Part shown: positions 12,501-23,633 of the stretch, piece by piece
How positions within the stretch are numbered: position 1 is the first letter of the stretch
How the letters are laid out: every line of letters starts with the position of its first letter
Assembly: GCA_036245805.1 (NCBI GenBank)
Contig: BTRK01000006.1
Location: forward strand, 17,640,365-17,704,364
Source of the DNA: Pristionchus mayeri
Taxonomy: Eukaryota; Nematoda; Chromadorea; Rhabditida; Neodiplogasteridae
Length of the DNA: 64,000 bases
Reading direction: 5' to 3'
Position numbers and translations under genes: made by a program
The notes under the pieces: model-generated
What the model was told of the DNA's origin: nothing
What the model saw: only the letters and a program-made list of their open reading frames with translations
The model's database searches: none

Positions 12501-12957
12501 CGAAGCAAGGGTGTGTTTCGAATATGATGCACCAGACAATATCCAGACATCCCTAACATCTATGCAAACACATTCAGGAGTGGTTGCAGTTTTTTAAGGA
12601 CTCAAACATCCTTTATTTACCCACGTGAACACAAGTTTCGGAACTGGTACCTGAGCTCTTGGGGATGTCCTGGCCGTTAGCCAACTCAGCAGAGGAGAGT
12701 CCCATTTGAGTGAGCAAAGTGAGCTGCATCGCCAATGCGATTGCCATCAGCGCCTTCCTGTAAGAGAATACTTCTTCCTTTGATATGCCTAGGTTGAGGA
12801 AAGCAAACATGAAATTTTGTTATTTGGCTGAATCAAAATCTCACTTGGAGTTTGGGTGGAGTCCTTGAATGCGAATAACTGCGATGGTGCAAGGCGCGAA
12901 GAGAATGGAACACCCGAGAGCGAGGGAGAATTTGATGACGGTGAATTGGAACGCCAT
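9530..12957 (-). CDS. Seven-transmembrane chemoreceptor, Sra/Srab/Sre-like
   Basis: Ten exons join in phase: 12957-12845, 12757-12651, 12325-12244, 12138-12023, 11923-11865, 11817-11740, 10605-10533, 10470-10400, 10292-10183 and 9626-9530 (stop TAG). The product is about 301 residues, a usual length for these receptors. Hydrophobic segments come one per exon: TM1 FQFTVIKFSLALGCSILF, TM2 ALMAIALAMQLTLL, TM3 ending GSFGLIADRF, TM4 AGVLAVIALVVGALFG, TM5 APVMALLLALELMVF, TM6 VAKLSTAVLPHVVASSF and TM7 SLVFAATLTASCKLF. The HPNSK motif after TM1 and the basic AYARRNR stretch before TM6 suit this superfamily. Such receptors act in sensory-neuron membranes; ligand unknown. If the donor at 10400 is not used, reading continues to a stop at 10373 and gives a form without TM7. 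Intron 6 holds a foldback and intron 9 an inverted repeat. Confidence 0.7.
9758..10141. repeat. Inverted repeat with internal 48 bp tandem duplication
   Basis: The outer ends carry GCAGGATCGAATTCG and its complement at 10125-10139. Inside, a 48 bp unit starting GAATCTCGCACTCTCTTTGC occurs twice in a row at 9855-9902 and 9903-9950, and inverted, degenerate versions follow (GTGCGAGATTCG near 10028). The block is GC-richer than its surroundings. It lies within the last intron of the receptor gene. Confidence 0.75.
10620..11651. mobile_element. Foldback MITE, 1.0 kb, TA-flanked, in receptor intron 6
   Basis: Arms of more than 400 bp are inverted copies: TGAGGCCGTTAGCCTAAG at 10620 against the complement of TGAGGCCGTTTGCCTAAG ending at 11651, both bordered by TA. 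Shared inner blocks include GAACCGGCGTGACGAGA-type sequence and its complement. The central loop (about 11050-11240) is unpaired and C/T-rich. It is the same family as 2671-3664. The flanking receptor exons remain in phase. Confidence 0.85.
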
Positions 12958-13308
12958 TCTGAAGTTGATTCATCAAATTATCAAATATCAGCAATTTAGA
13001 TACTGATGTTCATGCAGAGATGGCTGTTTTGTCTGACATTTTCAGTATGCACGAGCGTGGATAGCAAAGGAATTAATTCAAGGAAAGATGTGAAATATCG
13101 CCTATTTTGAGAAGCACCTAGAGTATGCATTGATTCAAAGAATATTGCAAAGCTTCTCAGGTGGTGTTGCAACATTAAATTGAATAGTTCCAACACGAAT
13201 ATAACAATTATGATGAATTACGGTAGATTTTTCAGTTAAATTGCGCAAAAATCATGTTTGCACTCATCGTATGAAATCGAACAAGTTGGAATTCTGGTTA
13301 CTAAATAT

Positions 13309-16171
13309 TGACTAGCTTTGAAGGTATGCAAGTATCAACCATCCGAATCGGGAGCCTCAATGTGCGCACGCTCAAGTCGGACGCTCGAGTTGCTGAACTG
13401 GAAGATGCAGTGAGTGACCTGCCCTTTGATATCATAGCCTTACAAGAACTGAGGAGGTCTGGCCATACCTCTCTTACCCTAGCAGTAAGCGGCCTTCTGC
13501 TAGTGGGATATGGTGTCCGTGCCGCTCATGGAACCGGATTCTTGATAAGCAATCATTGGGCGCCCCATTGTGTTTTTCATTCGTTGAACGACCGATTGTC
13601 TTTCGTGGACATTCCCCCAATTGGACTGCGCGTAATCAACATCTACGCGCCCACTTCAAGCCACTCAGATCAGGAGTACGATCGGATAATGAATGACCTA
13701 TCGACCCTCATTACCTCCTCCGCTGGTCGTGTTCGTCTACCGGGTGGCGGACGAGGTCATGTAGTGGTCTGCGGAGATTTCAATGCGAAAATTGGATCAA
13801 GGCAGACACCGGATGAAACCTTCATCGGAAATCATGGACTTGGAACAAGAAACGAACGAGGGCAACGACTAGCTGATTTTTGTGCGGAAATGCGCCTTTA
13901 CGTGCACAATACACGATTCACGAAGCGAGACACGAGGAAATGGACTTGGGAAGCGCCCAACATGGCTACCCGAAACCAAATCGACTATATAATGTCTCGA
14001 AGTCCGTCGAATGTGCTAGATGTATCTGTAGTTGGAAGTCTACATTTCACTACGGATCACAGGCTAATAATGGCAAAAATAAGAATTACAACGAAATCAA
14101 GACAGCTCTACCACCAACCTCGACGCCAAGTACAATTCGATAAGAGAATCTTCACGAGCAACGTACAATCGATACACGGAACACTAACGAGTTATGATGC
14201 CATAAAGAAGCAGCTGCACACGATTAGAAGGAAGTCTATGGTGCCATCAGTAAAACAAGAAAGGTTTTCTCAATCAACGAAAGCTCTATTTGCGAAGAGA
14301 AAAGAACTGAAGGATAATGCAACCACGGCACAGAAGCGAATTGAATTCTCTCTCACTAGTAAAGCTTTACGTTTTTCAATACATGAAGATCTCAGAAAAA
14401 GGCACCTAAAAGTTGTAAGAGAGGCAGTGAGATATGGATATAGTACGCGCAGAGCACTGCAGTCATCGCAGATTGGACGAACACACTTGAACCAACTTCA
14501 AAAGGCAGATGGGTCAATAGCCAATTCGAAGAATGAAATGTGTTCCGTGGTGCAGAACTTTTACAATGACCTTTTCAAAAGAACCGTGCGCCCCTCAAGA
14601 ATAATCGCGAAATCAAGTGAACCCTTTCTGGAACTCTTACCGAGTGAAGTAAATCATGCAATACAGAAGATGAAAGTTGGAAAATCACCAGGTCCAGATA
14701 AAATCACATCAGAGATGCTGAAAAGTGGTGCAGACATTCTGTTCAAGCCCCTATGTTCTCTTTTCAATAAATGGATCAACGATGGAGAAATGCCAGACTC
14801 AGTTCCGGATTCTACAATCTCGCTAATATACAAAAAAGGAAATCATTTGGACATAGCGAATTATCGTCTCATTCATCATATCATATTTATCATATTTATC
14901 CTGACGTTCTCATTGCTCTCTTGAATATCATTTACAAAGTCTTTACATCCACAATTGACACACGAATTCAAAGAACGCTCAATGCAAGACAACCCCATGA
15001 ACAAGCGGGATTCAGAAGAGACTACTCTACAATCGATCATTCTTTTGTAATAACGGAACTGATCAATCGCGCAAGCGAATACGACTTTCCTCTGTATTTC
15101 GTCTTCGTTGACTACATGAAGGCTTTCGATTCGATCGAATTTGATGCTGTTTGGAGATCATTGTTAATTCAAGGAGTTCACCCCAAGATAGTGAATATAC
15201 TGAAGGAAATCTATAGCAGAGGACGAGTATATATGAAGATGGGAAATGAAAAGGTCAAGATCGATGTAGAAAGAGGAGTCAGGCAGGGTGATCCTTTGTC
15301 CCCACACATATTCAATGCTGTCTTGGAAGAATGCATGAATAAGTTGGATTGGGAGAGATATGGAGTCAACATTGATGGGAAGAAATTGCATCATTTACGA
15401 TATGCGGATGATGTAGTTCTGATCTCACATGACCCAATCGAATTGAAAAACATGATCGACGACTTATGCCGAGAAAGTAAAAAAGTTGGTCTCATTGTGA
15501 ATAAGAAAAAGACAGTCGGGATGACAAACAGAAGTCAAAGTGCGCTGCTGATTGATGGTGAACCTCTGATTTATGTGAACTACTTCATCTACCTCGGCAT
15601 CCGAGTTTCCTTTGATCAAAATCTCATGTTAGAAGTGAACCGACGAATTGGAAGTGCCTGGAAAGGATTTAATCGATTCTTTGCCTTCTTGACAAATCGA
15701 CGAATTGAGATGGGATTCAAAGCGAGAGTATACAAGATGTGCGTTGAACCCGCTTTCCTATATGGGAGCGAGTTATGGAATTCAACAAAGAAGATAAGAA
15801 CCCGTCTAATTGTTGCTCAGAGATCAATGATGAGGAAAATGGCCGGAGTTACTAGATTTGACAGGAGAACGAACGAATGGCTATCACAGAAAGTGCCTAT
15901 TCCGGATGTCAGAGTACAGTCAACGTACAGGAAATGGAATCTAGCTAGACGTATTTCGTTACTAAATGATGATAGATGGACGAAGAGAGTTATGGAGTGG
16001 ACGCCCCTTGATCGTGTAAGACCTACAGGGAGACCTAAGACAAGATGGCGCGATGACATGACTCGTCAATGTGGAGCTGGCTGGAGCAGCATGTGCAGAA
16101 GAGACCCCGACCTATGGAACACGAGCATCATTCAACAGGCCCAGACCCTGATGGTTGAATAAAATATGTAC
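13309..16171 (+). mobile_element. RTE-clade non-LTR retrotransposon with 9 bp candidate target duplication
   Basis: A full-length-looking LINE: apurinic endonuclease then reverse transcriptase, ending in an AT-rich tail (AATAAAATATGTAC). ACTAAATAT flanks it at 13300-13308 and 16172-16180 and may be the target-site duplication, although the right copy lies in a simple AT tail. It lies between the decayed receptor locus at 16.2-17.7 kb and the start of the complete receptor at 12957. Confidence 0.8.
13326..16162 (+). pseudogene. RTE-type endonuclease/reverse transcriptase, one disruption
   Basis: The first reading block (13326-14924) has the endonuclease start STIRIGSLNVRTL, then IIALQELR, GDFNAKIG and TDHRLIM, followed by the RT entry motif GKSPGPDKITSEML. 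The second block (in frame from about 14930 to 16162) has AGFRRDYSTIDH, the RT motif VDYMKAFDS, RQGDPLSPHIFN and the catalytic box YADDVVLIS, then a thumb/C-terminal region. Protein order and motifs are those of the RTE clade. The blocks are out of frame with each other because of a short, internally repetitive AT stretch (CATATTTATCATATTTATCC, about 14870-14910) in place of the expected RT residues. Apart from this, the catalytic residues I can see are intact, so the element is young. Confidence 0.85.
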
Positions 16172-16234
16172 ACTAAATATATATATGTATGTTGAAGGTA
16201 TTCTACATGCGCGATGATTATTCACTCACTTTAC

Positions 16235-17650
16235 CTTAGTTGGAGTCCTTGACGACGATTTGAAGAGGTAGATTGGACCAATGTGGCGAGTGTGAGGTAG
16301 ATGGAACTAAGCCAGTAGTACTTGTAATGCTCCCTGAAAGGCATCAAGTGTAAGGAAGGCGAATCGCAAGCGATGCTTTTGTTTATGCAAGTGTATCTCG
16401 ACGAATATTACATGATCATGTATGAAAATCACAAGACGAGATGAATGCTCGGTGTTTATAGTGCAATACTAATCAAGATGTTTTCGCATCTTACGATTTT
16501 GCAGGAATTATGTAAGCTAATAACTGTGATCCAAATGTGGCTAGCAGAGGGACGACGGGGAGGTCAATCAATTAAACCAGATTCCTGATTTTTCTATAAT
16601 AAGTGAATATCTGGCAATGCAAACATTATTTCTCGACACTTTTTTAAACGACAAGAGAAAACAAATGGAGATGGAGGCATTTAAAGGAGGAGTAAAGTCA
16701 AAATTCAATTTTTGAAGCTTTCATATGCGCGGCCTAGATCTCCCCAACGATAAGAAGCTCCGAAATTTTCACATTGATAGCTCCATTCCGAACAGAGATA
16801 TCGATAGTTGGCTGGGAGCCAAATCAGGGAAAGCTCAGGAAACGAGCGAGAGAGCACGCGTCTTGAAGAGGGTTCCGTCGCTAATTGAAACATATTTCAA
16901 CCGGGCGCGCGTTTGACTTTACTCCTCCTTTAAGAGGGTTGGTCAACTAAACCAGGAACAACAAAGACATAAGCGACCTTTATATTACAATAGACTAGAT
17001 TTTCCTATTTTAGACTACTTCAAATAAGTATTTCTGGTTTATTTCCGTATGCGTATATGTATACGCGGAAGGCGTAGACCAAATTTAGCCCCCGTACACG
17101 CGTGTTTCGTTAGATATTACACAAGAATGAGGTGGAGCTGCGCGTAGCCTATTTCTGGCTGAACTCCGAAGTTGAAATGAGGGGAACAATGAAAATCATT
17201 TTTAGATGATACGTGCATCTTGAGCATTACCATACAGCGTTATGACTGCCGACGGGAAATTTTGCCCAAGGTTCAGCAAAATTAGCGGTTATGCTGTTCG
17301 AAGATGACAAGAAAATAGAAGATGAGGATGTTTCATTTATCATTCGATAAACTAACGTAAATCGTGAAGTACGTATGCCTATCTCTCGATCCTTGAAGGC
17401 AAATACAGCCGATGAGAGATGAGGCTAAAAGCAGGAATGAGGTGAAGAAGAGACGGGATTTGTTATCGCGAGAATTGGAATCCGCACAATTTGACAGATC
17501 ATTCGACTATATTCCCCCCATCATGTGGGAGCCACCAATCAGAATTGTAATTAAAATGGGTTTATAGTGCAAGAGGATCAATGAGGCGGACTGCGTCAAG
17601 AGGATGGAGGTAACAGCTGTGAGGATACTGAGGAACCCAAGCGAATGGGT
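16235..17650 (-). pseudogene. Decayed chemoreceptor copy (3' half)
   Basis: Three exon-like pieces on the minus strand can be read: about 17640-17575 (SLGFLSILTAVTSILLTQSA, hydrophobic), about 17446-17390 (RLFFTSFLLLASSLIGCICL) and 16333-16235 (EHYKYYWLSSIYLTLATLVQ, bordered by CAG and GTAAAG). The last resembles the TM7 exons at 6558-6651 and 10183-10292. No start or complete chain was found. A TTAA-flanked MITE lies within it. It is read as an old copy of the neighbouring receptor gene. Confidence 0.45.
16681..16933. mobile_element. 253 bp MITE with TTAA flanks
   Basis: TTAA then AGGAGGAGTAAAGTCAAA at 16685 is mirrored by TTTGACTTTACTCCTCCT followed by TTAA at 16930-16933. The 18 bp terminal repeats are perfect. 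TTAA target sites are typical of piggyBac-type elements, but the terminal sequence itself does not identify a family. No coding capacity. Confidence 0.75.
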
Positions 17651-18879
17651 CGTCTAGGCCCGGACCAAATCACTCTTTTCTGATATTAGGGGACAATAAA
17701 CTGGGCTATGCAGCTACAGACTAAGCGAGAATAGGTTTCAAGCGAATGGATTCTTTGCCCTTGAATCAGAATCTTCGAGAATAGACATGAAGTCGCTATT
17801 TCGGGCAATATCGGGAATGAGGAATTACAAGAAGAGTAAACGAGGCGTAAATCCGAGCGCTATGCAGCAATTCTCACGTTGCCAATTTGTCATCTTTGAT
17901 CAAAATGAAGTACGGGGAAAAATTAAAAACAATATTGCGACATGCGAGTGCGCGTCCTTCCATTTTACGTGCTTCGTGCTCATTCGAGCGGTGCATTAAC
18001 CTTCTTTATGACCAGATTAGCGTAAAATGCTTACTCCAGGGTAGTGCTTATCTAGGTAGGAAGCTGGGTTTTTGTCAGAAACAGTTAAGGAAAGAGCGCT
18101 CAAAGATTACAAATTAAAGTTCAGGAAACTGTACGACGCTCTCTTCATTATATGCACTTTCTTACCGCTCGACCGGTCTAAAGTGTGGCAGAAATCAAGA
18201 AACGACGGCCCGTTTATCGAACTATATTACGAATGATAAACATTGAGGTTGTGGGGACTCGACATCTCGAAAACACGCGGAGTTATTGCGTAATGATCCC
18301 TAAGAATTGGATTGACAACATCCATTGTGTGAGGAGGAGTCATAGGTGTGATATACGTCAATGATTGTAATTCACTTACGTTCGAGGGAGAAATGACGAA
18401 ATCCTCATATCTGTTCAACTAAAATGATCCAAAAAGATGGATGAAATATGTTATTATTCAATTTTCGACTTTGAAAGAGAAAAAGTGCGGGAAATTAACG
18501 CTCAAATACATGTCTTTGGTTTGGTCTGACCATCATTTCGATTGTTTACGCCCAATAATGGGCATTCGAAAGTGTTAAAACCTAACTTACTTTACCGGGA
18601 TTTCCCAATTGAGTAAGACAATGAAAATGTGAGAGGTTCAAATAATTGATCGTACGAGTACGAATGTTATTTCTAGCTAGCAGATCCCGAAATTTTATTA
18701 AAATGTAGAAATGCGTGTCCGCTAGTCTTAGTTACAATATTTTGTCACATATTTTTTTTTTTAAATTGGGAAATTAAATTGTCACAATGCAATACGTTCA
18801 CAATACGTACTTTCAGAAAAATGTTTTTTTACAAACGGGGAGTACGTCAATAACTGTGAACTAATTGGCACAATTCTCG
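17651..18879. other. No recognisable gene
   Basis: Short open stretches occur at 17787-18117 on the plus strand, but none shows a family match, a credible start with splice sites, or similarity to the other loci. Confidence 0.4.
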
Positions 18880-20174
18880 TTAACAATCGATGTACGGGTT
18901 GACTTCAACGTGGTAAATGTTGATGCCGTCTTGTTCATCTTGCTCTGCTGCGTATTCTCCGATTTGAATTGTCCCCTCAATCCTGAAGTCACACCCAACT
19001 GAGACCAACGCATCCTTCTTTCCGATGTGATGGAAGTGCTAAATCAGAATGATTATTCTTCAGTATGAATTGTTTTATATCTTACCTTAATTAAGTCCTC
19101 AGCATCATTTAATGAGATGAAGTGCTGCTCGTCGCTAATGGTTAGGCAATGGCATCTCCGACTTAGGATGTCCAGCATCAGCGAAAGATCGAAGATCTCC
19201 GAACTCCTTCCCTCAGCACGATTAACATGAATCAGCATGAAGTCGACTATTTCCGCCAATTTTGGAATCGCGCCCCTCGATTCTGTAATTGTTACCCCTG
19301 TTTTCCAAAATTGTAAAATTTCAAATATATTTTTTTCAAAGCGGATCCGGTAATGATAATACTGATCATAATTTCTACTGCAGAAATACATAAGAAATAA
19401 ATGTATCATACTTATTCCAGTTTGGGAGTCTGTATGCCCTACATTACCTTTTGTAAATGGAAGATTCCTCAGAAATACCTTTCTTGTGTTCACTATTCTG
19501 ACGCATTCTAGCCATTTTGTCCTGAAATATTTATTTGAATTAATATATATTACGAATGGCCAGTGAGTTCTTTAAATTTGAAAATCCACACCAATCGAAA
19601 TTCGAAGATTTGTGGAAATTCACATAGAATTCAGGAATTGAAATCCCTTTTAGACAATTTGAATATGTATGGAAGATCTCCATATTCCTTATATTTGACA
19701 GAATGAGATTATCAATCTTTGTTGTTCTAATAAGAGGCGCAAGATTGTCCAGAATGGTCTTTACATGTTCGGGTGCCAGGGGTCCCGCGGATATCTGGTA
19801 ACAATTATTATGAATTTAAAAAAAAACAAAATTCAGAAGCTACTCAAAACGTATTTTAAAAATCCTTACCGCCTGTACAAATTCAATCCGGCTCGGAACT
19901 AGCGTAGACTTAGTGTGAATCACATTTTTTCTTGATATTATAAATTTATTGAAGATGGAAATGAGTCTTATCTTCCATAACTTGATAAATCTTTTCTCCA
20001 AAGATTGAGAAAATCCAAAAATTAGTTTATATCCTTTGGAGTCCTGTGAAAATAAATCCAGTTATTGCGTGGAAAATACAATACAACACCTACGCTGAAA
20101 AGGGTCAAGTTTCGCATGCTTGGCTCTCGACTGCTCGCCAACGAATCAGCCAATTTTTTAATAGAATTGTTTAC
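18880..20174 (-). CDS. Putative F-box-associated (FTH-like) protein, 5' end unresolved
   Basis: Minus-strand exons with good borders: 20174-20090, 20043-19870, 19794-19592, about 19521-19479, 19282-19086 and 19038-18880 (stop TAA). Readable pieces include VNNSIKKLADSLASSREPS, KTILDNLAPLIRTTKIDNL and a C-terminal stretch with HFHHIGKKDALVSVGCDF. The repeated 'IL..L.P......I..L.L' pattern and a C-terminal block of short strands resemble the FTH (DUF38) domain that follows F-boxes in nematode proteins, which would make it a substrate adaptor of ubiquitin ligases. I do not see an F-box exon; a possible upstream exon lies near 20772 (EIEVNTFVGISCERSF) but ends in a stop. The family call is tentative. 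Confidence 0.45.
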
Positions 20175-20939
20175 CTGCAAAGATGTATCAGCTTGAACTA
20201 AAGAAGAACATTGGATTATTCCAAGTATTGTTTTACATTCAAAATAACTATTAATCTGGTCAAGATATGTTCAAGATCTCTAGTAATGCAATAACAACCA
20301 CGAAGGTGTACAAAGATCTCACAAGGGTGTACCTAGAGACCACAAGGCATTCTGCCAAAACCATCTCACAAGACAGTTTGTGTGCCCAATGGAACCCTAA
20401 TGGTATAAATAAGACCATACTATTTTATTTAGATCGAAATCTTAACCCTGTACCTTTCTCATCGTTTACCTTTCTCATCCGCAATCGGGTTCTTATCTTC
20501 AACATGAAGCCAATGTTGCTGAGTGCATTTTGTGGAAGACCGAAGAATTTTATCGGCATCACTACTAAACGGAACCAGTGAAGACGAGATGGATAAGTGA
20601 AGTGGCTAGATTGGGAGAGTCGAATCCTTTTGATGCCGGAGTGAAGGACGCTAGAAGGACGCTCTATTCCTGGAGATCCCGCATTTGTCAATCCAAAACG
20701 CCGCTTTGTAAGAAGGGATGGGGCAGGCCCTCTGGTACGCCTTGTTTGGATTGAATGAGCGCTCACAACTAATTCCCACAAATGTATTCACCTCAATCTC
20801 CTGTAGATAAAAAAAACAAAAAAAATAATGTCTTTGACGAGCTTAAAAAACCGGGCATAATATGAACAAGTATTAGGAAAGAAAAAAAAAATCTTTCACT
20901 GTATATGCTGCCCAATGCTCGTTAAACATAACCGTGACA
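20175..20939. other. Intergenic, no supported gene
   Basis: An open stretch on the minus strand (20425-20781) has acceptor-like sequence at its start but no family match and no confident link to the gene below. Confidence 0.35.
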
Positions 20940-22077
20940 TCATTTATGGAGCTTCTCCACTCTTGCCAGATGATGTTCGCACTCAGCGAATCCTGACAGA
21001 TTCTCGCACGCGGAAGTGACGACGTCAACGAGATTGTCGAAGACAACGACCAGCGCCTTCACCTGAAACAATCTTTGTTTGTGCAATCGACGTCCGAAAC
21101 GTTCAACAGCATTTGGAGAGAGGGAGAATATAAATATGGATTGTTTACTTCATCCAGGTGGGCGAAGATGGGGAACTGCTTAGCAAGTTGTTTTCTTGCA
21201 GGCGAGCCAAGTGCCTCGTAGTCGGAGCGAATAGCATCGAACTGAATTTTAAATTTTAAAAAAATGTTTTAATGAAAATGTTCATGAAATAATAGTCCAC
21301 CTTTCCTGAAAGGAGACGGAGCTGTCCAGAGAACTCTTTTGGAAAAGAGGCGAAGACCTGAAACGAAATTTAAGGTGGGAAGAAGCTCAGGAAGCTGTAC
21401 CTTCTGGATGAACACCTTTCCCTCTGCATTGACGTGCCAGAAAACTCTGAAATCATATTTTAAAACTGCTAAATTCAGGAATACAACCTCTTTTTGATCT
21501 CCTTCTCTACGGCATCGATCGTGTTTGTCACTGAGAGAAGTGCTGCCAGAGAGAAGAAAGGTTTGTCCTGGAATTGAGTGATGCATATTCATCAGCTTTC
21601 ATCCGTATGGTTGTTACGACTCTGCATTTTTTACGCTCTCTCTCTCTTTCTTTCTCGGTCTGCTCATGATCGAAATTGCAAACCAAATTTCAAAGCATAG
21701 GTACCGTTTCCTGGTTCTCCCTGAAGCTCACGAAGGCCGCTCGAATTTCCCTAACTTGATCCGCGGAGACCAATCCTGGGTAGAACTTCTCCCACTTGGA
21801 GTAAAGAAGGTCGAATACTCAAAAAGGCATAATAAATGCAAAATTGCAAAATGAAGAAGCAATACATCCCGAAACTTTAATAGACGATAATGATAATCAG
21901 GGATCATCTAACTCCATTTTCCTAATTCATGGAACAGGACTTACATTCCCCGTGTCTTCCCTGCTGGAAATAATTGGCTGCTGTGCCAAAGAACTTCTTC
22001 GCTTCCAAATCATGATCGGTGGAAGTAGAGGACGAGATGCGAGCGAGGACGAGGAAAATAAGAACCGGACGAATCAT
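20940..22077 (-). CDS. Helical-family secreted protein, complete
   Basis: This is the reference copy of the family in this window. ATG at 22077 opens a signal peptide (MIRPVLIFLVLARISSSTST), then EAKKFFGTAANYF; donor GTAAGT. Following exons: about 21824-21711 (FDLLYSKWEKFYPGLVSADQ), 21569-21488 (ending EKEIKKR), 21446-21402 (VFWHVNAEGKVFIQK), 21358-21301 (VFASFPKEFSGQLRLLSGK), 21242-21150 (FDAIRSDYEALGSPARKQ) and 21062-20940, which has two Cys (SACENLSGFAECE) and stop TGA. About 215 residues, all helical-looking, no membrane segment after the signal. Probably secreted; the two late Cys may form a disulphide. I recognise no Pfam family; it is not the FAR or SXP/RAL-2 pattern. Six or seven small exons, phases conserved among copies. 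Confidence 0.75.
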
Positions 22078-22280
22078 TTCTGGAGAGGTCGATAGTACTA
22101 TTGGAATGCAGGACGAAATCGCGGTTAGTGGAGACTGGCGAGGTTTGTTTATAATTAGTTTAAAGTGGGTTTACGTGTAATTGGACGAATTACAATCTGT
22201 TCTGTGTATGCTCTCTCGATTCGCGTATTGCGAGAGAACGCATTGATTTATGAGATGTGCGGGTCTTTTTGAAAGGAGAA

Positions 22281-22325
22281 ATTTTACTGAGGACTGAGGA
22301 AATTTTACTGAGGAAATTTTACTCA
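22281..22325. repeat. Short tandem GAAATTTTACTGAG repeats
   Basis: Three near copies of a unit containing GAAATTTTACTGAG lie head to tail about 200 bp upstream of the start at 22077. Confidence 0.6.
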
Positions 22326-22651
22326 CATATTTTACAACATAGATGAATTTGTTGTATTCACTTGAATGTGCAGAATACTTCCTAGAATTCGTAGTCTCAG
22401 AATATTCATGGTCACCGATAATGAAAATATTGAGGAAGATCGGGTGCAATTTTGTTAATAGTTTTTAAAAAAATGTTGTTTTTCATAATTGTATTTTAGA
22501 AATTACATAACGGTCTCATTTTGTGCATTCATATTCAACCAACTTCTCACTTAACGGGAGTTGATTCGTGTTTCGGAAATTATTATAAATAATGTTTTAA
22601 AAAATGAATTTTTTTATTGTCTTATAAGTAACGTGTTATAAATAACGTATA

Positions 22652-23633
22652 TGACGGCGGTCGCGTAAGAATCGAACAACGACCTGAAGGACCTGGCACA
22701 CCGATTTTTCGAAAACTTGTGAAATGGGGTTCTCGATGGTGCTGATCTTTGTGGTGGCCTTCATTTTGCATCAACTCGATCGATAGAGCCAGGCTGCATG
22801 TAGGCTGCACCTACTTTCCTGTACGTAACTCCGCAACCGTTTGAGGAATCAACTTCTATTTTTTAAAGAGTCAAAATAAGTTTACCATGACACCGACAGC
22901 ACTAAATTTGAATATTAACATGTATGCTAATTATAGGAAAAATCGGTTCTCGAATACAAGGCAAAAACCAACGACAAGAATTATATGAGAAGATGCGCCT
23001 TGTTCTGGGGGCCATTTTTCGTATGCAGGTATGGTGTTTGACCTCGTCGTTTTTCTGCTACGAATTATTTTCTACCAAATTTATCGCCTCTACGCCGCAC
23101 ACTCAGCCAAAATTGACGAATGAAAATGTGTTTCACAGTCAAATATAATCGCTGATCCAATTTCTGCGATATGAGTGACGTGCAGAGTATATTTGACAGT
23201 TAAACACATTTTCATTGGGCAGAAAATAATTCGTAGCAGAAAAACGACGAGGTCAAACGCCATACCCTGGATACGAAAAATGATCCCCAGAACAAGGCGC
23301 ATCTTCTCATATAATTCCCGCCGTTGGTTTTTGCCTTGTATTCGAGAACCGATTTTTCCTATAATTAGCATGCATGCTAGTATTCAAATTTAGTGTTGTC
23401 GGTGTCATGGTAAACTTATTTTGACTCTTTAAAAATTAGAAGTTGATTCCTCAAACGGTTGCCGAGTTACGGACAGGATAGTAGGTGCAGCCTACATGCA
23501 GCCTGGCTCTATCGATCACGTTGATGCAAAATGAAGGTGACCACGATGATCAGCACCATCGAGAACTCCCTTGGACAATTTTTCGAAAAATCGGTGTGCC
23601 ATACATAGCTCGATTTTTACGCGACCGCCGTCA
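22652..23633. mobile_element. Foldback MITE, 1.0 kb, TA-flanked
   Basis: TGACGGCGGTCGCGTAAGA at 22652 is mirrored by its complement at 23615-23633; both ends border TA. Arms of about 450 bp share TGCATCAA..GATCGATAGAGCCAGG-type blocks and GGTTCTCGAATACAAGGC. The middle (about 23080-23200) carries further shorter inverted pieces. No coding content. The outer sequence differs from the TGAGGC family, so this is a second foldback family. Confidence 0.85.

Noticed and set aside
20425..20781. 118-residue open stretch upstream of the FTH-like gene
   Set aside because: No recognisable domain; the frame joined by the acceptor at 20772 stops early.
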